Assembly: GCA_913040765.1 (NCBI GenBank)
Contig: CAJWIA010000094.1
Location: forward strand, 1 to 6,216
Direction: 5' to 3'
Source of the DNA: an uncultured Anaerolineales bacterium
GTDB lineage: Bacteria > Chloroflexota > Anaerolineae > Anaerolineales > UBA11657
DNA length: 6,216 nucleotides
The position numbers and the translations under genes were made by a program. Shown piece after piece: positions 1 through 6,179 of the stretch. The notes beneath the pieces were generated by a model. The model worked only from the letters and a program-made list of their open reading frames with translations, had not been told where the DNA came from and did not search any database. Every line of letters starts with the position of its first letter. Positions within the stretch are counted from its first letter, which is position 1.

Positions 1-34
1 CGCTAAAATTCCACAACTACCCAGTAAGTGTATT

Positions 35-46
35 TAGTATATACTA
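35..46. promoter_or_regulatory. Perfect 12-bp palindrome, possible operator
   Basis: TAGTATATACTA reads identically on both strands. It lies 130 bases upstream of lutA. Its GT-N4-AC core is loosely like the GT-Nx-AC half-sites bound by FadR-type GntR regulators, the class that includes LutR and LldR, but the usual spacing in those sites is shorter. An A+T-rich palindrome of this length can also arise by chance, so the regulatory role is inference. Confidence 0.3.
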
Positions 47-66
47 TGGAAACTCGGATAGCCAAC

Positions 67-97
67 ATAGCGTTATAGCGTTTGTCGCGCGTTTGTC
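67..97. repeat. Cluster of short direct repeats (GCGTT core)
   Basis: ATAGCGTT occurs twice in exact tandem (67-74 and 75-82). The second copy runs into GCGTTTGTC at 78-86, which is repeated exactly at 89-97, so the core GCGTT appears three times with steps of 8 and 11 bases. This is the most G+C-rich part of the leader. The 11-base step is close to one helical turn, which suits a protein-binding array, but no factor can be named. Confidence 0.5.
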
Positions 98-176
98 AAC
101 CATCATACACGTATACACAAATGCCACGACAGAAGTAAACTGAAAACAATTTTTAGAAAGTATATTTGATATCAAT

Positions 177-920
177 ATGACAAAGACAAAAAAGTCTATT
201 ACTCAATTACTGGTCACATGTATGGTGGATGCTATCCGGCCACAGGTCGGTACAGCAGTGAAGACCATACTCAACAAAAATGGGTGTGAAGTGGAATTCC
301 CAAAGCAACAAACATGTTGTGGTCAGCCAGCATTCAATGCGGGTTTTCTTAAACAAGCACGTGCTATGGCTCGCCATACAATTGACGTCTTTACAAATAC
401 CTCTGGTCCCGTAGTAGTACCTTCCGGTTCATGCACAGATATGATTGTGCATCACTATCCGGAATTATTGAAATCTGATCCAGTGTATAGCTCAAAGGCA
501 AAAAAGTTGTCTGACCGTACCTATGAGTTCACACAATTCCTGGTTGATAAGCTTGGTTTAACTAATGTGGGCGCAAAATACAATGGTAATGCAACGTATC
601 ATCCATGCTGCCACGGATTACGCAACCTTAACCTTGTTCAACAACCATCAACACTACTAGATAATGTGGAAGACTTGGAACAAGTTGTACTTCCTTGCGC
701 AGAAGAGTGTTGTGGCTTTGGAGGTTTGTTTTCAGTACGCATGAGCGAAATATCTGGCGCAATGCTTGACAAAAAACTAAGTCATATAGAAGAAAGTGGA
801 GCAAATGTACTCATAGCTGGAGATGTAGGATGCATAATCCACATGCAAGGTGGTCTTCGACGAAGAGGAAGCAACATACAAGTGAAACATATAGCTGAGA
901 TTTTAAATGGCTGCGACTGA
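177..920 (+). CDS. lutA: L-lactate utilization protein LutA (CCG-domain Fe-S subunit)
   Basis: LutA is the cysteine-rich subunit of the cytoplasmic LutABC complex, which oxidises L-lactate to pyruvate with iron-sulfur centres. The 247-residue protein has two CCG (heterodisulfide reductase B-like) domains. The first has C15, the CCGQPAFNAG motif with C47-C48, and C86 in PSGSC; the second has C145 in a CCH motif, C178-C179 in CCGFGG, and C219 followed by IHMQGG. Spacing and flanking residues match LutA/YkgE proteins, which are about 240 residues long. The ATG at 177 is chosen because the next Met (residue 16) would remove C15; no Shine-Dalgarno sequence is visible before it. The last 14 bases overlap lutB. 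Extra cysteines C144, C174 and C246 lie beside or beyond the conserved set. Family assignment is firm; substrate is from homology. Confidence 0.95.
   Translation: MTKTKKSITQLLVTCMVDAIRPQVGTAVKTILNKNGCEVEFPKQQTCCGQPAFNAGFLKQARAMARHTIDVFTNTSGPVVVPSGSCTDMIVHHYPELLKSDPVYSSKAKKLSDRTYEFTQFLVDKLGLTNVGAKYNGNATYHPCCHGLRNLNLVQQPSTLLDNVEDLEQVVLPCAEECCGFGGLFSVRMSEISGAMLDKKLSHIEESGANVLIAGDVGCIIHMQGGLRRRGSNIQVKHIAEILNGCD
897..899 (+). promoter_or_regulatory. Weak ribosome binding site for lutB inside lutA
   Basis: A GAG core within TGAGA lies seven bases before the lutB ATG at 907, inside the lutA coding sequence. The match is short, and since lutA ends at 920, just past the lutB start, translation of lutB is probably coupled to lutA termination. 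Confidence 0.35.
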
Positions 921-2310
921 ACTATCTTTCTACGATCGTATATCTGACGCACTCGCAAACCCTGATGGACAGCTGGCAATAGCCGCTGGTGCCAGAGCAA
1001 AATATGACAATCGTGCTCGTGCAATGTCTGAATTCCCAAACATGGAGATTACTAGAGACCGTGCCCGCAGTATCCGTGCCCATACACTATCTCAACTGGA
1101 TAAGTTTTTGGCCGAGTTTGCCGACAATGTGGAAGCACTTGGCGGCCATATATTTTGGGCCAAGGATGCACAAGAATGCAACCAATATATCAATGAAATA
1201 GCCAGAGCAAAAGATGTACAGCTCGTTGCCAAAGCTAAATCTATGCTTACTGAAGAAATTTCTCTCAATCAATCCCTAGAAACTTCTGGCATTGATGTAG
1301 TAGAAACAGATCTGGGAGAATTCATAGTGCAATTAAGTGGGGATAAACCATCTCACATAATTGCACCAATTCTACATATGACCCGCGAAGACGTCGGTAA
1401 CGTGTTCAAGGAAAAATTGAACGTACCTTTCAGTGATGATCCCGCTACGCTCAATGCTATAGCACGTGCTCATATGCGCGAAATATTTCTAAAAGCAGAT
1501 ATGGGTATCAGTGGAGTAAATTTTGGAGTATCTGAATCAGGAGCTATATGTCTGGTAACCAATGAAGGCAATGGACGATTAATCAGTACAGCTCCTCGTA
1601 TTCATGTAGCAGTAATGGGAATGGAAAGACTTGTGCCAACATTAGCAGATCTGAGCATAATGTTGCAATTGCTAGCACGTAGTGCCACTGGTCAAAAATT
1701 GTCAGTCTATAGCAACATTTTATGTGGTCCTAGAAGAAAAAATGAGTATGATGGTCCCGAAGAACTACACATTGTGATCTTGGATAATGGCCGAAGTGAA
1801 ATTCTTGGATCTACCCTATCTGAAATTCTCTACTGTATCAGATGCGGAGCATGCCTCAATGCATGTCCTGTATTCCATTCTATAGGAGGTCACGCATACG
1901 GAAGCGTGTATCCCGGCCCAGTAGGATCTGTGCTTAGTCCACTTTTGTTCGGAGATCCCTGGAATCCTCTCCCACACGCCAGCAGCCTGTGTGGAGCTTG
2001 TAAGGAAGTATGTCCAGTTGACATAGATCTGCCAGGACTGCTACTAAAATCAAGATCGCAACAAATCGTAAAAGGGAAATCGCCACTTTGGATGCGATTA
2101 AGTCAGTGGGTCTATGCCATTACTTCATGTAACCCAATTCTATTTGGATTAGCTTTACGCTCTGGTCAAGTTGTTAGTAGGCTATTAGCAAATGATGGTT
2201 GGTTCACCACATTACCTGGCCCATTGCAGGGATGGAGTATTCACCGTGATTTTCCAGCACTCGCTCAGAAATCATTCAGACAGCTGTGGGACAAACCAAG
2301 TCAGGATTGA
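907..2310 (+). CDS. lutB: L-lactate utilization iron-sulfur protein LutB
   Basis: LutB is the large electron-transfer subunit of LutABC. Of its 467 residues, roughly 60-300 form a LUD domain with GVSESGAICLVTNEGNGR around 207-224, followed by a two-cluster ferredoxin-like segment. The first Fe-S motif is C310-C313-C316-C320-Pro and the second C362-C365-C369-Pro. A serine (S359) stands where a classical eighth cysteine would be, which as I recall the family is normal for LutB. Between them is the characteristic GGHAYGSVYPGPVG stretch (327-340). The C-terminal tail ends with the usual W-x-x-x-RDFP and FR-x-LW elements, so the protein is full length (the Bacillus subtilis protein is of similar size). 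The ATG at 907 overlaps lutA, and downstream Mets (residue 40 on) would cut into the conserved N-terminal region. Confidence 0.96.
   Translation: MAATELSFYDRISDALANPDGQLAIAAGARAKYDNRARAMSEFPNMEITRDRARSIRAHTLSQLDKFLAEFADNVEALGGHIFWAKDAQECNQYINEIARAKDVQLVAKAKSMLTEEISLNQSLETSGIDVVETDLGEFIVQLSGDKPSHIIAPILHMTREDVGNVFKEKLNVPFSDDPATLNAIARAHMREIFLKADMGISGVNFGVSESGAICLVTNEGNGRLISTAPRIHVAVMGMERLVPTLADLSIMLQLLARSATGQKLSVYSNILCGPRRKNEYDGPEELHIVILDNGRSEILGSTLSEILYCIRCGACLNACPVFHSIGGHAYGSVYPGPVGSVLSPLLFGDPWNPLPHASSLCGACKEVCPVDIDLPGLLLKSRSQQIVKGKSPLWMRLSQWVYAITSCNPILFGLALRSGQVVSRLLANDGWFTTLPGPLQGWSIHRDFPALAQKSFRQLWDKPSQD
2303..2306 (+). promoter_or_regulatory. Probable ribosome binding site for lutC
   Basis: AGGA at the end of lutB lies ten bases upstream of the ATG at 2317. 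The spacing is slightly long, but the site supports that ATG as the lutC start and places initiation within the lutB stop region. Confidence 0.45.
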
Positions 2311-2316
2311 TCAATA

Positions 2317-2997
2317 ATGAAACGTGCTCATTTTCTTCAAAAAGTAAGCAGTGTAATTGGCAACAGAACATTACCAGATCAGGACGATACGTCAACACGC
2401 CAGAATGCGCTTGCAACGGCAGATTTACAAACTCTCATGAATAAATTCATAGAAGAGGCAAATGCTGTAAAAGCTGAAACACACCTAGCAAGCGATGATG
2501 AAGTTGCCTTAGAGACGGTCATGCAATTACTCAACAATCAAACCAACAACAAATATATGTCTTGGGACGACGGCTGTTTACCAATAAAAAATCTGGAACA
2601 ACGTTTAGATTCCGCCGATTATCTGCGCTATCAAAGCACTGTCCCTAGGGATACCGCCAAAAGAACAAGAGCACATATTAAACTCGCAGAAGTCTCTGTT
2701 GGTATAACTGGATGTAACGCAGCTCTAGCAGACACAGGTAGTATAGTCCTAGAAAGCAAACCGGGTCAGGGAAGACTTAGTTCTCTTTTGCCAGCAATCC
2801 ATATCGCCCTAATCACCACTGATCAAATCTATCCAACTATGGAGAGCTACATAAAATCACAGCCTGAAGCTGGATATAGATCTAGTAACTTAATTGTAGT
2901 AACAGGTCCTAGCCGCACAGCAGATATCACCCAAACACTCACTCTTGGTGTACATGGCCCAGGAACATTGCACATCATTATCATTGACAAAGTATAG
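2317..2997 (+). CDS. lutC: L-lactate utilization protein LutC (LUD domain)
   Basis: LutC is the third LutABC component and is required with LutA and LutB for lactate oxidation; its exact chemical role is not settled. The 226-residue protein is a single LUD/YkgG-type domain with a variable N-terminal third. The conserved C-terminal core is easy to see: ADTGSIVL (138-145), GQGR (150-153), LLPAIHIAL (157-165), TGPSRTADI (196-204) and GVHGP (211-215) before a hydrophobic final strand. ADTGSIVL to GQGR is the counterpart of the ESGAICL to GNGR segment in LutB, showing that the two share a fold. Length is close to the family norm of about 230-240. It starts six bases after lutB, and its stop lies 28 bases from the end of the convergent protease gene. 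Confidence 0.94.
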   Translation: MKRAHFLQKVSSVIGNRTLPDQDDTSTRQNALATADLQTLMNKFIEEANAVKAETHLASDDEVALETVMQLLNNQTNNKYMSWDDGCLPIKNLEQRLDSADYLRYQSTVPRDTAKRTRAHIKLAEVSVGITGCNAALADTGSIVLESKPGQGRLSSLLPAIHIALITTDQIYPTMESYIKSQPEAGYRSSNLIVVTGPSRTADITQTLTLGVHGPGTLHIIIIDKV

Positions 2998-3025
2998 TCG
3001 TAAGGTAAGTGATTAAATACAAAAG
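2998..3025. other. 28-base convergent gap without visible terminator
   Basis: This is the whole interval between the lutC stop and the stop of the opposing M48 protease gene. It contains no inverted repeat with a T-run on either strand that I can find. Termination may lie inside the opposing coding sequences or depend on Rho. Confidence 0.5.
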
Positions 3026-4930
3026 TTACAAACGGTTATCACTAGCTATAATCGGTGGAATTGGACAACCTAACGAATCCGCCACAGCTCGTAAAAGCTC
3101 TGCTTCAGACACAGTAATATACTGATCATAAACTACACAAGCAACACATGCCTTCACAATACAACGCTTAATCTTAGGAGCAACTGCGACTAACACATCC
3201 AAAGCCTCATCAACTTTAGCTAGAGATACTTCCGAAACATATTGTGCTGAATCAGCATTAGTAAAAAGCTCCTCTATGCCGGCCTGGAAAACGGTGGGTC
3301 GATCGGATTCTGTTGCATGACCAGCTTGTACTAGCGCAGACAACAATACATTGCACTCTACCCTAACAGTTGCCAAAGATCTAATAGATTTGACATTGGC
3401 ATTTTCATCACTAAAAGCAGAATCAAGATGTCTCCTAACAACATGATGCAATGTATATTCAAACAAATTGATATGATTGTCAGCTTCAATCATATAGTTT
3501 ATATGTTCGCGAAAGGCACTGTATTGATTTTGAGAAAGTTGACGTAAAGCAGAAATAGCAATGTCAACTATAGGCAACCTTAATTCAGTTGCTATCGACT
3601 CAAGAGTTTTAGCCACACGTAGCGTCTCAGAATAGGTTGCAGTATCACAATGGTGCTTCAGATAATCTAATTGACGTCTGCACACAACCTCATTCTTATC
3701 TAAAAGTAGACAATATATAACACTGCGCGCGCCAAATGGTTCATGTATTGCTCTACTTACATCTTCGGGTATATTTCGCAATATATCCGCAGCATAACTC
3801 ACATGATCTGAGCTAGGCAATCCGACAGAGCTAAGAACTTTCCCTGAATCGGTAGCTAATTTCACTTCACCACTTACTAATCTAGAGCTGACACCTTCTT
3901 CTACTGCATTATTCGATGATTGGAATTCATCGAATTTGCCGTTAAAGTGTGGGTCTAGAACCTTAATGCGATTCGTTAGATTGGGATGAGTAGACATTAT
4001 GGTGCTAAACAAACTAGTCACACCACTAGCAAAAAACATATGGCTGGCCTCTTCAGCATGTTCTGATATCATCTTAGATCCCAGTGCTAGACCACCTATG
4101 ACCTTAAGTGCCCCCGCCAAACCTTGAGGATTTCTAGTAAATTGAACTGCCGATGCGTCAGCAAGATATTCGCGCTGTCGAGACACCGCACTCTTAATCA
4201 CCTTAGCAAAGAAGACTCCTACATATCCTACTACTATCAGCGCAATCCCTAGACCAAGCAATAATGCTGCTTCTCTACCTCCTCGCGATTCCCTGCGTCT
4301 GTATCTATGAGATGAAAAAGCAGCAGTACGCAATAATACATATCCAATAGTAGCAATTGACAAAATGCCTGCTAGAACACTCATTAATCGGATGTTTAGG
4401 CGCATATCACCATTAATAATATGGCTAAATTCGTGCGCTATTACTCCCTGCAATTGTTCCCGATTTAGATTATCCAAACATCCACGAGTTACTCCAATTA
4501 CAGCATCGCCTGTACTAAATCCAGCAGCAAATGCATTGATGCCAGTTTCATCTTCCAATATATATACTGGTGGCACCGGAGTGCCAGAGGCAAGTGCCAT
4601 TTCCTCAACCACATTTACCAATCTCTTAACATTAATATCTTTTGACAATGAATCTGCGAGGGAACCTCCAAGCATCTCAGCTACCACTTGACCTCCCTGT
4701 TTCAGCTGTAAACCCCTAATCAATGTTCCTACTCCTACTATAGTAAGCGTTGACAAAACTACGGTGAGAAATAGTCCCAAGTCCCAATAGAATCCAAAAG
4801 ACTCGCGATAAAAAATGGCCACGATCACTAGGTACACAGATATCGCAATTGCAAAAACTGCTAACACAAAATAAACAACTAATATATTGGTTCTACGGCG
4901 CGCTGCGTCTTGCAAATCAAAAAAATCCAT
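3026..4930 (-). CDS. Membrane-bound M48 (HtpX-like) zinc metalloprotease with TerB-like C-terminal extension
   Basis: This is a 634-residue integral membrane peptidase, likely acting on membrane or misfolded proteins. Hydrophobic spans lie near 16-40, 50-72, 183-203 and 221-245. The active site is HEFSH, with zinc ligands H166 and H170 and catalytic E167; the third ligand is E254 in REYLADASAV. INAFAAG (131-137) and STHPNLTNRI (313-322) are also typical of the family. E. coli HtpX is about 290 residues, so residues 330-634 are an extension. It contains a helical stretch (376-430) and two segments with the TerB-like pattern D-x-x-I-x-x-x-E (D484/I487/E491 and D602/I605/E609). I recognise this layout from M48 proteins encoded beside lemA. 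An in-frame TAG three codons upstream prevents a longer start, MDFF is the usual beginning, and no Shine-Dalgarno sequence is present. I withhold the symbol htpX because it is a distinct long subfamily. Confidence 0.92.
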   Translation of the reverse strand: MDFFDLQDAARRRTNILVVYFVLAVFAIAISVYLVIVAIFYRESFGFYWDLGLFLTVVLSTLTIVGVGTLIRGLQLKQGGQVVAEMLGGSLADSLSKDINVKRLVNVVEEMALASGTPVPPVYILEDETGINAFAAGFSTGDAVIGVTRGCLDNLNREQLQGVIAHEFSHIINGDMRLNIRLMSVLAGILSIATIGYVLLRTAAFSSHRYRRRESRGGREAALLLGLGIALIVVGYVGVFFAKVIKSAVSRQREYLADASAVQFTRNPQGLAGALKVIGGLALGSKMISEHAEEASHMFFASGVTSLFSTIMSTHPNLTNRIKVLDPHFNGKFDEFQSSNNAVEEGVSSRLVSGEVKLATDSGKVLSSVGLPSSDHVSYAADILRNIPEDVSRAIHEPFGARSVIYCLLLDKNEVVCRRQLDYLKHHCDTATYSETLRVAKTLESIATELRLPIVDIAISALRQLSQNQYSAFREHINYMIEADNHINLFEYTLHHVVRRHLDSAFSDENANVKSIRSLATVRVECNVLLSALVQAGHATESDRPTVFQAGIEELFTNADSAQYVSEVSLAKVDEALDVLVAVAPKIKRCIVKACVACVVYDQYITVSEAELLRAVADSLGCPIPPIIASDNRL

Positions 4931-4935
4931 AGGAC

Positions 4936-4965
4936 TCTATATTTGCGTTAATATCTGATAGACAA
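4936..4965 (-). promoter_or_regulatory. Candidate promoter abutting the M48 protease start
   Basis: On the minus strand TTGTCT (4965-4960, -35-like, 4 of 6 consensus) is followed after 18 bases by TATAGA (4941-4936, -10-like, 4 of 6). Only five bases separate the -10 from the ATG at 4930, so transcription would begin at or next to the start codon and give a leaderless mRNA. The absence of a Shine-Dalgarno sequence fits this, but the boxes are imperfect and readthrough from lemA is the alternative. Confidence 0.3.
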
Positions 4966-4985
4966 CGACATCATAACAAAAATGG

Positions 4986-5004
4986 AGTCGCTATTTTATC
5001 GACT
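4986..5004 (-). terminator. Weak hairpin plus T-run between lemA and the protease gene
   Basis: Downstream of lemA on the minus strand, AGTCG and CGACT form a perfect 5-bp stem around a nine-base A-rich loop. It is followed by CCATTTTTGTT (4985-4975), which holds five consecutive Ts. The stem is short for an intrinsic terminator, so at best it would be a partial terminator or attenuator reducing readthrough into the protease gene. Confidence 0.3.
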
Positions 5005-5005
5005 T

Positions 5006-5028
5006 GACCCAATATCATTGGATTGGTC
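5006..5028 (-). other. Imperfect hairpin just after lemA
   Basis: GACC-C-AAT (5006-5013) pairs with ATTGGTC (5022-5028), giving seven base pairs with one bulged C and an eight-base loop. The nested alternative CCAAT-ATC-ATTGG (5009-5021) is a perfect 5-bp stem. It begins 12 bases after the lemA stop and lies directly before the hairpin at 4986-5004, so the two could jointly stabilise the lemA mRNA 3' end or weaken readthrough. Confidence 0.35.
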
Positions 5029-5039
5029 TCAAAACAACC

Positions 5040-5630
5040 TTAGGTAAATGATACCTGGGGATTGGCACGTTCTTCGGCATCCTCAATTTCAAAGAGCGAT
5101 GCCTGCTCGAAACCTAGTCTAGTTGAAAAGACCATACTTGGAAATGTCTCGCAGGCAGTATTGTATGTCATAACAGCATCATTATAAGCTTGGCGAGAAA
5201 AAGCAACTTTATTTTCGGTAGAACTCAACTCTTCAGTCAATTGCATCATGTTCTGGTTTGCCTTTAAATCTGGGTAGGATTCCGCTAGAGCAAACAGACG
5301 GCCCATAGTACCAGTTAAAACTGATTCAGCACCTATTAAGCTAGTCATAGCATCTGAATCGCCTGGGTTGTCAGCCGCAACATTACCTGCACTGGAGGCC
5401 TGGTTACGGGCCTGTATTACAGCATCGAGTGTATCCTTCTCATGCTCCATGTATGACTTTGCTGTTTCTACTAAATTGGGTATGAGATCGTAGCGACGTT
5501 TTAGTTGTACGTCAATCTGTGCATACGAATTCTTATAACGGTTACGCAAGCTAACTAAACGATTATAAATACTAATAATCCAGACTATTAATACAGCTAC
5601 GATAGCAATTATTATTATATTTGTATTCAT
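5040..5630 (-). CDS. lemA: LemA family membrane protein
   Basis: LemA proteins are small, membrane-anchored, mostly helical bundles of unsettled biochemical role, often encoded beside M48 peptidases. The 196-residue protein has one N-terminal hydrophobic span (4-21) directly followed by YNRLV and an extended coiled helical region. Family hallmarks are VQLKRRYDLIPNLVETAK (41-58), AESYPDLKAN (116-125), LTEELSSTENK (131-141), the R-x-x-YN motif (146-150) and the C-terminal ANPQVSF (189-195). Length and motifs are complete. The start is fixed by GGAG eight bases upstream of the ATG. It lies 109 bases upstream of the protease gene on the same strand. The N-terminal segment is best read as a signal anchor with the bundle exposed outside the cytoplasm, by analogy with the family. 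Confidence 0.95.
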   Translation of the reverse strand: MNTNIIIIAIVAVLIVWIISIYNRLVSLRNRYKNSYAQIDVQLKRRYDLIPNLVETAKSYMEHEKDTLDAVIQARNQASSAGNVAADNPGDSDAMTSLIGAESVLTGTMGRLFALAESYPDLKANQNMMQLTEELSSTENKVAFSRQAYNDAVMTYNTACETFPSMVFSTRLGFEQASLFEIEDAEERANPQVSFT

Positions 5631-5638
5631 GAATTTAT

Positions 5639-5642
5639 CTCC
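5639..5642 (-). promoter_or_regulatory. Shine-Dalgarno site of lemA
   Basis: GGAG on the minus strand with an eight-base spacer to the ATG at 5630 is the clearest ribosome binding site in the window and decides the lemA start. Confidence 0.75.
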
Positions 5643-5657
5643 ACAATGACCGCAAAT

Positions 5658-5686
5658 ATTATACAGCCTACAAATTAGTTTGTTAT
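5658..5686 (-). promoter_or_regulatory. Sigma-70-type promoter for lemA
   Basis: On the minus strand an exact TATAAT (5663-5658) is preceded, after a 17-base spacer, by ATAACA (5686-5681), which matches four of six -35 positions. Transcription would start near 5651, leaving a leader of about 20 bases that contains the GGAG site. It lies in the 93-base gap after the upstream membrane protein gene, so lemA can be transcribed independently of it. Confidence 0.55.
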
Positions 5687-5723
5687 GTTACTGAACCAAG
5701 TAGATCAACTACAAATATTATTA

Positions 5724-6179
5724 TCAGCGAATAGGAATGCCTTTCTCAGCACGCATTTCAACTGCTTGCATACACTGCAAACCATACTGTCTTTCAATCA
5801 CATCCTTTATACCTGTACCTCCAAATCTACTGCCAGCATAGTAAGGGTCGCACATACAAGTGTCGCCACTAGGTGGTGATACACATCCATATGAAGTTGC
5901 TTGAGATTGCATAACAAATGTTTCCTGAGCACGTCTTACGCTTGTAACTAATATCAAGATGAGTGCAGCAAATGAAAATATTTTAGAAAAATTGGAAGAT
6001 ATTTTATTCTCCAATTTATACCTAAATACGTTTATTAAGTAACCAAACGCGATTGCTACAGCAACAATGGTTACAATGTCCTCGTAAATTATATAAAACG
6101 AATACAGAAGCCGCAAAGCAGAAAAAAACAACAGGCTCATTCCAACTAATGTCAAAAATATGATCTGTTTAATGTCCAT
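5724..6179 (-). CDS. Hypothetical multi-span membrane protein with cysteine-containing C-terminal tail (possibly 5'-partial)
   Basis: I do not recognise this family. From the ATG at 6179 it is 151 residues with three hydrophobic spans (about 5-31, 35-52, 66-80) and a hydrophilic tail of about 70 residues holding C99, C108, C110 and C136. The K/R-rich loop at 53-65 suggests that side is cytoplasmic, which would put the tail outside, where its four cysteines could form disulfides; VRR just after span three argues mildly against this. The frame has no stop between 6179 and the window edge (open to 6215), no alternative start codon in those 12 codons, and no Shine-Dalgarno sequence before the ATG, so the true start may lie beyond the window. 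It is followed after 93 bases by lemA on the same strand. The gene is probably real given its length and organised hydrophobicity; function is unknown. Confidence 0.65.
   Translation of the reverse strand: MDIKQIIFLTLVGMSLLFFSALRLLYSFYIIYEDIVTIVAVAIAFGYLINVFRYKLENKISSNFSKIFSFAALILILVTSVRRAQETFVMQSQATSYGCVSPPSGDTCMCDPYYAGSRFGGTGIKDVIERQYGLQCMQAVEMRAEKGIPIR

Larger units (their letters stand above)
1..176. other. Leader region upstream of lutA
   Basis: No gene is supported here. One plus-strand frame is open from base 3 to a TGA at 141-143 (46 codons), but its translation resembles no family I know, and it is most likely chance, though the tail of an upstream gene cannot be excluded. The stretch contains a perfect 12-bp palindrome (35-46) and a cluster of GCGTT repeats (67-97), annotated separately. 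A TATATT hexamer at 161-166 resembles a -10 box, but there is no good -35 at normal spacing; the best is CTGAAA at 140-145 with a 15-base spacer. No Shine-Dalgarno sequence precedes the lutA start. Confidence 0.6.

Noticed and set aside
84..116. Possible promoter made of TTGTCA (93-98 area) and TATACA near 112
   Set aside because: The spacer would be only about 13 bases, too short for a sigma-70 promoter.
3..143. Plus-strand frame open from the left edge to a TGA, 46 codons
   Set aside because: The translation resembles no known C-terminus, the region also carries repeats and a palindrome, and an open frame of this length at an edge is compatible with chance.
782..1039. Minus-strand open frame across the lutA/lutB junction
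   Set aside because: It lies opposite two firmly identified genes and has no ribosome binding site or recognisable motifs; it is a coding shadow.
989..1272. Short open frames on both strands inside lutB
   Set aside because: They overlap the conserved LutB coding sequence in other frames and show no family resemblance.
1834..2016. Loss of an Fe-S cysteine in the second LutB motif (serine at residue 359)
   Set aside because: As far as I know the LutB family normally has only C-x2-C-x3-C-P here, so this is not a defect of this copy.
4365..4691. Plus-strand open frame of 108 codons within the protease gene
   Set aside because: It runs opposite the HEFSH-containing catalytic domain, whose reading is certain; the antisense product has no sensible features.
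5685..5879. Plus-strand 64-codon open frame near the end of the small membrane protein
   Set aside because: It is antisense to the cysteine-tail segment and the lemA upstream region, with no ribosome binding site and no recognisable domain.
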